From: Nocardia sp.
GTDB taxonomy: Bacteria > Actinomycetota > Actinomycetes > Mycobacteriales > Mycobacteriaceae
DNA length: 12,138 nucleotides
Assembly: GCA_013361595.1 (NCBI GenBank)
Contig: JABFXT010000472.1
Span: forward strand, 1-12,138
Direction: 5' to 3'
The translations under genes were made by a program, and so were the position numbers. Shown one piece after another: positions 1 through 6,109 of this stretch. The notes under the pieces are model-generated. The model saw only the letters and a list, made by a program, of their open reading frames with translations. It was not told the DNA's origin and searched no databases. Position 1 is the first letter of the stretch, and every line of letters begins with the position of its first letter.

Positions 1-770
1 CCGTATTTCACCGGATCGCCCGAGACGAACGGAGTGAAGACCTGGGTGATCTTGCGCTGCCAGGACAACGGCACATAGGGAACGGTGCGGAAATAGCGAT
101 CGGCCGGGGTCCCCGCGAAATACTTCGGCACCACCCACGCGCTCGACCTCGTCGACAACCACACATCGTTGTCCGTACTGCGCGAGGACAGTTCGACGGC
201 GATATCGGCGGCACTGTTGCCGATGCCGACGATCAGGATGCGTTTACCGTGCAGGTCCAGCGGTGTGCGCGGGTCCACATAGGCGTGGGAGTGGATCGAT
301 TCGCCGGTGAACTCCCCGGGAAAGTCGGGCAGACGCGGGTCCCAGTGGTGTCCGTTGGCCACGACCAGCAGATCGAACCGGCGGGTCGTACCGGATCCGG
401 TCTCGATATCCCAGCCACCCCCCGCCGCGGGCCGGGCGTGCTGGACCGCGGTGCCGAATTCGATGGCGCTCTTCAGGTCGAAGGCCGCGGCGTAGCCCTC
501 GAGGTACTCCTTGATCAGGCTGTGGTGCGGGAAGTCGGGATAGGACTCCGGCATCGGATAGTCGCGGAAGGAGAGCTGGTACTTCGACGTGTCGATATGC
601 AATGAGCGATAGGCACTCGAGTGCCCGTTCGGATTGCCGAACGCCCAGTTCCCGCCGATGCGGTCGGAGGCTTCGAAACAGGTGTACGGAATGCCGTAGT
701 CGCCCAGCATCTTCCCGGTTGTCAGGCCACTGATCCCGGCTCCGATCACGGCGACGGTGGGCTGTGACAT
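1..770 (-). CDS. Flavin-containing monooxygenase (class B FMO family), C-terminus cut by window edge
   Basis: FAD- and NAD(P)H-dependent monooxygenase inserting one oxygen atom into an organic substrate: S/N-oxygenation, or Baeyer-Villiger oxidation of a ketone. About 256 N-terminal residues are visible. The FAD dinucleotide-binding motif GAGISG is at residues 10-15, and the FMO fingerprint FxGxxxHxxxY (FTGESIHSHAY) is at about 154-164. The second, NADPH-binding Rossmann motif GIGNSA is at about 182-187. The fingerprint ends in Tyr, whereas type I Baeyer-Villiger enzymes carry Trp, so it resembles true FMOs or type II enzymes. The ATG at 770-768 is preceded by a strong AGGAGGT ribosome site (773-779). 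The gene is divergent from a secondary alcohol dehydrogenase and shares its regulatory region, so oxidation of that enzyme's ketone product is a reasonable inference. The substrate cannot be read from sequence, and the C-terminal third lies outside the window. Confidence 0.9.
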   Translation of the reverse strand, partial: MSQPTVAVIGAGISGLTTGKMLGDYGIPYTCFEASDRIGGNWAFGNPNGHSSAYRSLHIDTSKYQLSFRDYPMPESYPDFPHHSLIKEYLEGYAAAFDLKSAIEFGTAVQHARPAAGGGWDIETGSGTTRRFDLLVVANGHHWDPRLPDFPGEFTGESIHSHAYVDPRTPLDLHGKRILIVGIGNSAADIAVELSSRSTDNDVWLSTRSSAWVVPKYFAGTPADRYFRTVPYVPLSWQRKITQVFTPFVSGDPVKY

Positions 771-835
771 ACGACCTCCTGGTGCGGCGCTGCGCCGGTG
801 CGACTCCGACCCCGCGGGTGATACCGGTCACACGG

Positions 836-864
836 ACATTAGGACCACATTTGACATGTGTCAA
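836..864 (-). promoter_or_regulatory. Predicted sigma-70-type promoter of the monooxygenase gene
   Basis: On the minus strand a perfect TTGACA (864-859) is followed after 17 bases by TAATGT (841-836), a moderate match to TATAAT. Transcription would begin near 829, leaving a leader of about 60 bases before the monooxygenase ATG at 770. The -35 box is one arm of the palindrome at 851-864. This is a pattern match only. Confidence 0.5.
851..864. promoter_or_regulatory. Palindromic operator in the FMO/ADH divergent promoter region
   Basis: TTGACATGTGTCAA consists of two exact 6-base inverted arms around TG. It is the only clearly AT-rich, symmetric element between the two divergent genes (771-946). 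Its size and position suit a TetR-family operator. Because it covers the predicted -35 box of the monooxygenase, binding there should repress that gene, and possibly the dehydrogenase too. No regulator gene is visible beside it in the window. Confidence 0.5.
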
Positions 865-946
865 TAAAAATCGACTCTTGTCAGCCGACCTGGTCACGGC
901 CTAGTTTGTGAGGCACGCCATATCCGGCCGGATCGGGAGGACACCT

Positions 947-1987
947 GTGCGAGCGCTACAACTCACCGAGCCCGGCATCCTGGAGATACGCGAGGTCCCG
1001 ACTCCGGAGCCCGGCCCCGGCGAACTGTTGATCCGGGTCGGCGCATCCGGGATCTGCCACTCCGACCTGCATGTACTCCACCTTCCCGTCAAGGTCCGCG
1101 ATGAGCCGCTGACCCTCGGTCACGAGATCGCGGGCACCGTCGCGGCGGTGGGCGGGCAGGCCGGCGGCCATGCGGTCGGCGACCGCGGAATCGTCTATCT
1201 GTGCTGGTCGTGCGGGCACTGCCCGGAATGCGCGAGCGGTAACGAGAATGTGTGCCGAGCGGCCGGGCGGGTGGCGATGCCGCCCTGCCCCGGTCTGGGC
1301 CCCGACGGTGGAATGGCCGAATACATCGCCGTCCCGGCGAACTCCTTCGTACCCATCGGCGATATGGATTTCGTGGCCGCGGCGCCCCTGGCCGATGCGG
1401 CGCTGACCAGCTATCACGCCATCCGCGGCGCGCGCGATCAGCTCTACCCCGGCGCGACCGCCGTGGTGATCGGCGCGGGCGGGCTCGGCCATATCGGTAT
1501 CCAGATCCTGCGCGCGATCACCCCGGTGCGGGTGATCGCGGTGGATACCGATCCCGCCAAACTCCAGTTGGCGGCGGAATGCGGTGCGCACGAGGGGCTC
1601 GCGGCCGATGCGGAGACCGCGGCGCGGGTCCTCGCCATGACCGGCGGCCGGGGCGCGGAGGCGGTTTTCGATTTCGTCGGAGTGGATTCGACCGCGAAGC
1701 TGTCGGTGGAATCGGTCGGTCCGAACGGGGCCTACCGGATGATCGGATTGGGTGACGGGAATCCGGGGATCACCGCGGGCCCCGCGGGCGGGCCGGGGCT
1801 GCCGTGGGGAGCGACGGTGCGCAAATCCTACGGCGGCACCAAACGCGATCTCATCGACAGTATCGCGCTGGCCCGGGCGGGCCGGATCACCGCGCATACC
1901 GAACAGTTCGCCCTGGAAGAGGGCGCTCACGCCTACGAACTGCTCGAACAGGGCAGAATCGGGGGCCGCGCGGTCCTGGTGCCCTGA
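947..1987 (+). CDS. Zinc-dependent NAD+ secondary alcohol dehydrogenase, ADH-A-like
   Basis: Medium-chain dehydrogenase that interconverts (mostly secondary) alcohols and ketones in the cytoplasm. The 346-residue length is normal for the family. Catalytic zinc ligands are Cys37 (GICHSD), His59-Glu60 (GHE) and probably Asp150 (ADAALTSY). An Asp third ligand is the arrangement known from Rhodococcus ruber ADH-A, which this protein also resembles around the nucleotide-binding site. Structural zinc cysteines are 89, 92, 95 and 103. The Rossmann motif GAGGLG (176-181) is followed by Asp200 at the end of strand 2, which indicates NAD+ rather than NADP+. I chose the GTG at 947 because GGGAGG (935-940) precedes it by 6 bases; an in-frame GTG at 908 has no ribosome site and adds 13 atypical residues. 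The divergent monooxygenase neighbour suggests an alcohol-to-ketone-to-oxygenated-product route. Confidence 0.93.
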   Translation: MRALQLTEPGILEIREVPTPEPGPGELLIRVGASGICHSDLHVLHLPVKVRDEPLTLGHEIAGTVAAVGGQAGGHAVGDRGIVYLCWSCGHCPECASGNENVCRAAGRVAMPPCPGLGPDGGMAEYIAVPANSFVPIGDMDFVAAAPLADAALTSYHAIRGARDQLYPGATAVVIGAGGLGHIGIQILRAITPVRVIAVDTDPAKLQLAAECGAHEGLAADAETAARVLAMTGGRGAEAVFDFVGVDSTAKLSVESVGPNGAYRMIGLGDGNPGITAGPAGGPGLPWGATVRKSYGGTKRDLIDSIALARAGRITAHTEQFALEEGAHAYELLEQGRIGGRAVLVP

Positions 1988-1993
1988 ACGGCG

Positions 1994-2038
1994 GCGGGCA
2001 TTCCGCACCCGGTATCCGGGTGCGGCGAGAACGCCCGC
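1994..2038. terminator. Bidirectional hairpin terminator between convergent ADH and SnoaL-like genes
   Basis: A perfect 10-base-pair stem, CCGCACCCGG (2003-2012) and CCGGGTGCGG (2016-2025), closes on a TAT loop. It is flanked by outer arms GCGGGC (1994-1999) and GCCCGC (2033-2038) that can extend the structure. No U-tract follows, as is common in high-GC actinobacteria. Its place between two convergent stop codons supports a terminator role. Confidence 0.7.
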
Positions 2039-2059
2039 GCCGGGGCGGTCGCGGCTCGG

Positions 2060-2539
2060 TCAGTTCTTCCCGGCCGCCCACATATTGCTGAGCAGCGTAT
2101 GGCTGGGGGTATCGGCGAGCGATTGCGAGGATTCGTAGATCCGCACATAGGAGGTGGCGTGGATGCGCCAGACCCCGTCGGCACCGCGGCGGTAGCGGTC
2201 GGTGTAGTACCCGGCACCCCGGATGAGCACCCCATAATCGGTCGCGAGCACGGTGTCCTCGAACAGCCAGCTACCCGTGGCGGTATCGCCGTCGACCGTG
2301 ATCTCCGGATGGTTGGCCACATGGGTGGTGACGATGCCGGGGCCCATGTTCTCGCGCATGAACCCGACCACCGCGTCGCGGCCGTCGAGGGTGAGCGCCT
2401 CCCCCATGGCATGCGTCCCGTAGCGGGCTTCGATCTCCGGATCCAGGGTGGCGGCGAAATCGTCCCACTGCTTCAGGTCCAGAGTGCGGAAGTACCGATA
2501 TTTGAGGCCGCGGAGTAGTTCGAGTGCCTGCAGATCCAT
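2060..2539 (-). CDS. SnoaL-like (NTF2 fold) protein, possibly KstR-regulated
   Basis: Small alpha+beta-barrel protein of the SnoaL-like/NTF2 superfamily, 159 residues from this start. The N-terminal helix pattern (LELLRGLKYRYFRTLD, then QWDDF) and later strands with a Gly-rich YYTDRYRR segment are typical. Relatives include ketosteroid isomerases, polyketide cyclases and dehydratases, so the reaction cannot be assigned. The frame is open to an ATG at 2581 and also contains an ATG at 2551. I prefer 2539 because the fold begins there and a weak GGTGA lies 5 bases upstream. The 2581 ATG also sits inside the palindrome at 2574-2587, which looks like an operator. The gene converges on the alcohol dehydrogenase and is divergent from the DinB-like gene. 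A second SnoaL-like gene lies at 10370-10798. Confidence 0.8.
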   Translation of the reverse strand: MDLQALELLRGLKYRYFRTLDLKQWDDFAATLDPEIEARYGTHAMGEALTLDGRDAVVGFMRENMGPGIVTTHVANHPEITVDGDTATGSWLFEDTVLATDYGVLIRGAGYYTDRYRRGADGVWRIHATSYVRIYESSQSLADTPSHTLLSNMWAAGKN

Positions 2540-2573
2540 GGAAGTCACCATGGCACGCCGGCCGCGACGCGGC

Positions 2574-2587
2574 AAGAACATGTTCTA
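2574..2587. promoter_or_regulatory. KstR-like operator upstream of the SnoaL-like gene
   Basis: On the minus strand this reads TAGAACATGTTCTT and contains the perfect 12-base palindrome AGAACATGTTCT (2575-2586). It matches the published KstR consensus TnnAACnnGTTnnA at every defined position except the last. KstR is the TetR-family repressor of cholesterol/steroid catabolism in Mycobacterium and Rhodococcus. The site lies about 35 bases before the chosen ATG at 2539, where a repressor would block transcription. KstR control is inferred from the motif alone. Confidence 0.5.
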
Positions 2588-2720
2588 TTTTCGGCGGCGG
2601 CCCGGGCCGGACCCGCGTTTGCCGGACGCGAACCGTGGTACTGCGCCGGGAACGTACGACAGTTCGCGGTATCCGGCCGCCGCGCCGAAGGTGCCGCACC
2701 CAGCAGCGACGGAGACAGGA

Positions 2721-3260
2721 ATGAACAGTGCCGAGATACTCACCGACGCCTTCGACCGGATCCGCGAGGAGGTCCACGACGCGGTGGACGGACTCGACGA
2801 GGCAGCCCTGACCACCCGGCCGGCCCCGGCCGCCAACACCATCGCCTGGCTGGTGTGGCATCTCACCCGAGTGCAGGACGAACACCTGGCCGAACTCGAG
2901 GCCACGGAATCGCTGTGGACGGGCCGTGGCTGGTACGAACGCTTCGACCTACCGATCGACCGGAACGCCACCGGTTACGGCGATACGCCTGCCGAGGTGG
3001 CGCTGATCAGCGCCCCGGCCGAGTTGCTCACCGGCTACCACGACGCCGTACACGCGCGGACGGTCCGATTCGTCGGCGCCCTGAACGATCGGGCTCTCGA
3101 CGCGATCGTCGATACGAACTGGGATCCGCCCGTCACCATGGGTGTGCGACTGGTCAGTGTGCTGGCCGACGACCTCCAGCACGCGGGCCAGGCCGCTTTC
3201 GTCCGCGGGATCCTCTCCCGCGCACCGGCCGGCCGAACGGATCCGGCGGCCGCGCGCTGA
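2721..3260 (+). CDS. DinB-family / DUF664 four-helix protein
   Basis: 179-residue protein of the DinB/YfiT-like superfamily, a four-helix bundle that usually binds a divalent metal through three histidines. The likely ligands are His47 (WLVWHLTR), His55 (QDEHLAEL) and His154 (DDLQHAGQ), spaced as in the family. Characterised actinobacterial relatives include mycothiol-dependent enzymes such as maleylpyruvate isomerase, so thiol-transfer or detoxification chemistry is possible but not shown. The ATG at 2721 follows GGAGA (2711-2715) at 5 bases. Upstream in-frame starts are rejected because the domain begins at MNSAEIL. The gene is divergent from the SnoaL-like gene and ends 24 bases from the convergent sigF stop. 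The name DinB is historical and does not imply a DNA polymerase. Confidence 0.85.
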   Translation: MNSAEILTDAFDRIREEVHDAVDGLDEAALTTRPAPAANTIAWLVWHLTRVQDEHLAELEATESLWTGRGWYERFDLPIDRNATGYGDTPAEVALISAPAELLTGYHDAVHARTVRFVGALNDRALDAIVDTNWDPPVTMGVRLVSVLADDLQHAGQAAFVRGILSRAPAGRTDPAAAR

Positions 3261-3292
3261 TACCCGGACCGCGGCCGGCGGCGATCAGTCGC
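3250..3292. terminator. Possible weak hairpin between convergent DinB-like and sigF genes
   Basis: GCGCGCTGAT near the DinB-like stop can pair with ATCAGTCGCGC at the sigF stop, with one bulged T. The intervening 22-base loop is itself rich in self-complementary GC. The stem includes both stop regions, so it may be a shared terminator, but the loop is long and there is no U-tract. Confidence 0.25.
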
Positions 3293-4136
3293 GCATCGCC
3301 TGATCGCGCAACCAGCCGAGCGTCCGCGACAGTATCCGTGAGATATGCATCTGTGAGACACCGAGTTCGTCGGCGATCTGCGACTGCGTGCGGGATTCGA
3401 AGAAACGCATCCGCAGAACCTGACGTTCCCGGTCGGACAGCTCGCCGAGCAACGGTTCGATCGCCAGATAATCCTCCAGCCAGCCGTAGGACGGCTCCTC
3501 CGCACCCAGCGACTCCACCAGCGGTAATGCCGAACTCTCGCTGTCCTCCCCGGCCGCGGGCGCGTCCAGGGACGACGCCTGATAGGCGTTACCGGCGATG
3601 AGCGCCTGCGTCACTTCCACCACATCGATATCGAGTTCCGCGGCGATCTCCTTGGCGCGCGGTACCCGCCCCAACCGCTGCGACAGGATCTCGACGGTGG
3701 GACCCAGGTTCAGCTGCAGTTCCTTGACTCGCCGCGGCACCCGGACCGACCAGGTGTTGTCCCGGAAATGGCGGCGGACCTCACCCATGACGGTGGGAAC
3801 GGCGAAGGACAGGAACGACGAACCGCGCGAGACGTCGAACCGGTCCACCGCGTTCACCAGACCCAGCCGGGCCACCTGCAGGAGATCGTCGTAGTTCTCG
3901 CCGCGACCGGAGAACTTGCGGGCGATGTGTTCGGCCAGCGGCAGACACCGCCGCATGATCTCCTCACGCAGCCCGGCGCCGGCCGGATCGCCCTCGGAAA
4001 GAGCGGCCAGTTTGCCGAACAAAGGCTCGATATTGTCGTAACTGTCGTTGCCGCGATGGCGACGCGAAGGTCCGGGGTCGGCCCGGGGTCCTTCATCCGC
4101 CATCGGCGCCTGCTCGGAACCAGCTGAACTCGACAT
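3285..4136 (-). CDS. sigF: RNA polymerase sigma factor of the SigB/SigF/SigG (group 3) stress family
   Basis: Alternative sigma factor directing RNA polymerase to GTTT/GGGTAT-type promoters of general-stress and stationary-phase genes. From this ATG it has 283 residues. Region 2, with core binding and -10 recognition, covers about 60-130 (DDLLQVARLGLVNAVDRFD, then FLSFAVPTVMGEVRRHFRD). Region 3 covers about 135-185, and region 4 with its helix-turn-helix about 233-280 (LSDRERQVLRMRF, SQIADELGVSQMHISRIL). The N-terminal about 35 residues are variable and low in complexity. The start is uncertain: ATG 4136, GTG 4151 and ATG 4103 are all in frame and none has a strong ribosome site. All three overlap the end of the anti-sigma gene (stop 4095-4093), so translational coupling is likely. 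The gene order anti-sigma then sigF matches mycobacterial usfX-sigF. Confidence 0.93.
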   Translation of the reverse strand: MSSSAGSEQAPMADEGPRADPGPSRRHRGNDSYDNIEPLFGKLAALSEGDPAGAGLREEIMRRCLPLAEHIARKFSGRGENYDDLLQVARLGLVNAVDRFDVSRGSSFLSFAVPTVMGEVRRHFRDNTWSVRVPRRVKELQLNLGPTVEILSQRLGRVPRAKEIAAELDIDVVEVTQALIAGNAYQASSLDAPAAGEDSESSALPLVESLGAEEPSYGWLEDYLAIEPLLGELSDRERQVLRMRFFESRTQSQIADELGVSQMHISRILSRTLGWLRDQAMRD

Positions 4137-4533
4137 CGGTCGGGTAACCACCGCTCGCCACGTCGTAGGGGTGCTGTACCACGCTGACCGAGCGGGTCAG
4201 CGTCCGGACGATATGCCAGCCGAACCCCTCCTGGTCCCGGAGGGAATCGACCTCCGAAACCGAGGTTACGCGCACTGTCATGCGATGCTCGTCGTAATCG
4301 AAGTCGCAGGTCAGACTCGAATCGGGAACGGCGGCGGCAATAAGCGATGTGGCCACTTCGTCGAGCGCGAGCCGGATATCGGTCACTTCGTCCAGACCGA
4401 AGTCGGCGATCAGCGATACCGTCTCGGCCAGCGCGCGCAACATCACCAGCTGCTCCTGCCGGGCCGGGATCCGTACGCCCACCGTCATATCCGCCGATGT
4501 CGTATACACGGACTCGGAGATACTCTCCGCCAT
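4093..4533 (-). CDS. rsbW: Anti-sigma factor, RsbW/UsfX-like HATPase domain
   Basis: Cytoplasmic GHKL-ATPase-fold protein expected to bind and silence the SigF encoded just downstream. From the chosen start it has 146 residues, the normal RsbW length. The fold is visible from about residue 17 (TVGVRIPAR), with the N-box helix at about 54-68 (RLALDEVATSLIAAA) and a Gly segment EGFGWHIVR at 102-110. The N-box keeps its Glu59, but the position normally occupied by Asn (ExxxN, a Mg/ATP ligand) is Ser63, so kinase activity is doubtful. The ATG at 4533 is preceded by GAGGTGG about 8 bases upstream. An in-frame GTG at 4662 would add 43 Gly/Pro/Arg-rich residues and would lie about 2 bases from the predicted SigF-dependent transcription start, so a leaderless longer form cannot be excluded. 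The 3' end overlaps sigF. Confidence 0.88.
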   Translation of the reverse strand: MAESISESVYTTSADMTVGVRIPARQEQLVMLRALAETVSLIADFGLDEVTDIRLALDEVATSLIAAAVPDSSLTCDFDYDEHRMTVRVTSVSEVDSLRDQEGFGWHIVRTLTRSVSVVQHPYDVASGGYPTDVEFSWFRAGADGG

Positions 4534-4670
4534 GCGCACCACCACCTCGTTCCTACCGCCCGCGCCACGGCGGGCAGGGGGGCGCCCGCCGGGCCCCGTC
4601 GTGCCCGTGACCGTCGGTGACGCCGCGGTTCGTCTGTCCTCGGATATCGGCCTGATTGTCACATGCGCAC

Positions 4671-4695
4671 ATACCCCGGTCGGAATCTCCGAAAC
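4671..4695 (-). promoter_or_regulatory. SigF/SigB-type promoter driving rsbW-sigF
   Basis: On the minus strand, GTTT (4695-4692), a 15-base spacer and GGGTAT (4676-4671) form an exact match to the SigB/SigF promoter class. It begins 11 bases beyond the end of the PAS-ANTAR gene and reads into the anti-sigma gene. Transcription should start near 4664, giving a leader of about 130 bases to the ATG at 4533. This indicates that SigF activates its own operon, as in Bacillus sigB and mycobacterial sigF. Confidence 0.75.
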
Positions 4696-4705
4696 ACCGC
4701 GCAGT

Positions 4706-5389
4706 TCAGGTGCGGTCGATCCGCTCGTGCACGGTCAGCAACAGATGATCGAATTCGGTGCGCAGACCGAGGCCGGCGTGCTCGACCGTGCGGACTTCGG
4801 CTACCAGCCGCTCCGCCAGCAGACGTAATTTGACGTTGGATTCCTGGGAACGCCAGATCAGGACGCGGAATGCCTGATCGGCACTGATCCCGTAGACGAG
4901 CATCAACGCGCCCTTGGCCTGTTCGATCACCGCGCGTGCGGCGTAGAGACCGGGCAGCGTGTCCTGCAGCGTCTCCTCGCGTTCCTCTGCCAATGTCTCG
5001 GTGAGATCCACGTAATAGCCGGCGCAGCCGACCACCGTGCCGTCCTCGTCGGTCATCGCATCGGCCACCACGATCACGGGTCTGGTGTGGCCCTCGAGAT
5101 CGACGATGCGGTGCCGGCTGCAGAAGGGCTGCGCATCGGCGACCGATTTCGCCAGCGCATTCGCCACCTGGTCCCGGTCGTCGGGGTGCTTGTGACCGAG
5201 CAGTAATTCGGTGCTGGGTGTCATCGGCTCGGCCGGATAGCCGTGCATCTGCGCGACTGCCTCCGACCACTCCCAGCGTTGTTCGGCGAACCAGAACCGG
5301 AAGGCCCCGGCGCACTGCGATACGCCGGCGATCGATTCCAGTAACTCGTCGTCCAGTTCGTCGGCGATTTCGCCGTGCTCTCGGGTCAC
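4706..5389 (-). CDS. PAS-ANTAR regulatory protein
   Basis: 227-residue cytoplasmic regulator with an N-terminal PAS sensor fold at about 29-130 and a C-terminal ANTAR domain at about 148-200. In the PAS part, FRFWFAEQRWEWSEAVAQMHGY and a later VGCAGYYVDLTE strand are typical PAS_3 features. The ANTAR part shows ARAVIEQAKGALMLVYGIS, the three-helix RNA-binding pattern. ANTAR proteins bind paired RNA hairpins and prevent transcription termination, with activity set by the attached sensor. The GTG at 5389 is used because the only internal ATGs fall inside the PAS domain; its ribosome site is weak. The gene lies between the STAS gene and the rsbW-sigF pair on the same strand, suggesting a signal input to the same stress circuit. 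No histidine kinase or receiver domain is present, so the signal probably enters through the PAS pocket. Confidence 0.87.
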   Translation of the reverse strand: MTREHGEIADELDDELLESIAGVSQCAGAFRFWFAEQRWEWSEAVAQMHGYPAEPMTPSTELLLGHKHPDDRDQVANALAKSVADAQPFCSRHRIVDLEGHTRPVIVVADAMTDEDGTVVGCAGYYVDLTETLAEEREETLQDTLPGLYAARAVIEQAKGALMLVYGISADQAFRVLIWRSQESNVKLRLLAERLVAEVRTVEHAGLGLRTEFDHLLLTVHERIDRT

Positions 5390-5423
5390 GGCTCGAGTAT
5401 CGACGGTTCCGGCGCGGAAAGCG

Positions 5424-5459
5424 ACCCCGTCCCAGCCTCTGGACCGGCCGGGACGGGGT
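5424..5459 (-). terminator. Strong GC hairpin between STAS and PAS-ANTAR genes
   Basis: ACCCCGTCCC (5424-5433) pairs exactly with GGGACGGGGT (5450-5459). After one A/C mismatch, three more pairs (5435-5437 with 5446-5448) extend the stem to 14 positions with an 8-base loop. It follows the STAS stop (5473) and precedes the PAS-ANTAR start (5389). It is therefore either a terminator of the STAS transcript or an attenuator for the next gene. No U-tract follows. Confidence 0.6.
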
Positions 5460-5472
5460 TACGGACGGCAGA

Positions 5473-5880
5473 TCAGCTCGCCAGCGCGGTCCGCAGTGTC
5501 GGGAAGTAGCGGAACTGCGGCCGTACCCCGGCTACCTCCAGTGCTCGTTCCACTTCCTTACGCCCGCTGACCACCCGCAGTTCGACCCCGGCCCGCCAGG
5601 CGTCGGCCTTGGCGTCGGCGAGCACGGCGGCGGCCCGGATGCTCATGAACGTGGTGGCCCGTAGGTCCAGCACCACCACCCGGCACAGCATCGAGCGGCA
5701 CCTGCCCAGCACGGTGCGCAGTTCGTCGTGGAGCACCGCGTCCAGTTCGCCTTCCACCCGAGCGATCACACAATCGGGATACTCGGTGCTACGGCGCGAC
5801 CACAGCCGCGCTGCCGCCGAAGGCCTCGGATCACGGCGCCGGTGTTGATCGACCTGGTACATAGCGGTGGTAACCGACAT
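5473..5880 (-). CDS. STAS-domain protein (anti-sigma-factor-antagonist-like), missing the usual phospho-serine
   Basis: 135-residue cytoplasmic protein with a STAS fold from about residue 36 (DCVIARVEGELDAVLHDELRTVL) to 133. Such proteins normally bind RsbW-type anti-sigma factors and free the sigma factor, and are switched off when RsbW phosphorylates a Ser in a D-S-S/T-G loop. Here the matching loop is TTFMSIRAAA (77-86). Aligned to FIDSTG, the Asp is Ser80, the phosphorylatable Ser is Ile81 and the Gly is Ala83. The protein therefore cannot be controlled in the standard way. A basic N-terminal segment (QHRRRDPRPSAAARLWSRR) precedes the domain. ATG 5880 follows GGGA at 5 bases; the frame stays open to 6054, but the extra residues look non-coding. 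Location next to PAS-ANTAR and rsbW-sigF supports a role in SigF control. Confidence 0.82.
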   Translation of the reverse strand: MSVTTAMYQVDQHRRRDPRPSAAARLWSRRSTEYPDCVIARVEGELDAVLHDELRTVLGRCRSMLCRVVVLDLRATTFMSIRAAAVLADAKADAWRAGVELRVVSGRKEVERALEVAGVRPQFRYFPTLRTALAS

Positions 5881-6109
5881 ATCAATCCCGTCCTGGTGGT
5901 GGGGATTTCCGGTGGCGTACGCGCTGGCGGGCAGATATCGGAGCGGAATCGTTTCCCGCTCGTCGAGCCCGAGCACCGGGCTACGCGGTACCGGGATCGG
6001 CTGCATGTTATCAACCTGCGGACCATTCTGGCACGGTCGGCCGACCCTGTACACCGCCGCGCGACCGGGGGATCTCCGCCCGGAAGCGGCCGCGCGGCCG
6101 GATCGCGAT
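5881..6109. other. Intergenic region upstream of the STAS gene
   Basis: I see no convincing gene here. Open frames on both strands lack family features. A 14-base perfect palindrome, CGGCCGCGCGGCCG, lies at 6087-6100. I found no SigF-type promoter facing the STAS gene. The minus-strand TAACAT near 6003-6008 is a possible -10 but has no matching -35. Confidence 0.4.

Noticed and set aside
908..946. Upstream GTG start of the alcohol dehydrogenase
   Set aside because: It has no ribosome site and adds 13 residues with no family counterpart; GTG 947 has GGGAGG at the right distance.
956..2008. A 350-codon minus-strand frame opposite the alcohol dehydrogenase
   Set aside because: The opposite strand encodes a dehydrogenase with all zinc and Rossmann motifs, and the antisense product is His/Arg/Gly-rich with no domain.
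2575..2586. LexA/SOS box reading of AGAACATGTTCT
   Set aside because: Actinobacterial LexA sites have GAAC and GTTC separated by four bases; here they are separated by two, which fits KstR spacing instead.
2617..2641. A further SigF-type promoter (GTTT-N15-TGGTAC) before the DinB-like gene
   Set aside because: The -10 box has two mismatches to GGGTAT, so with a four-base -35 this is within chance expectation.
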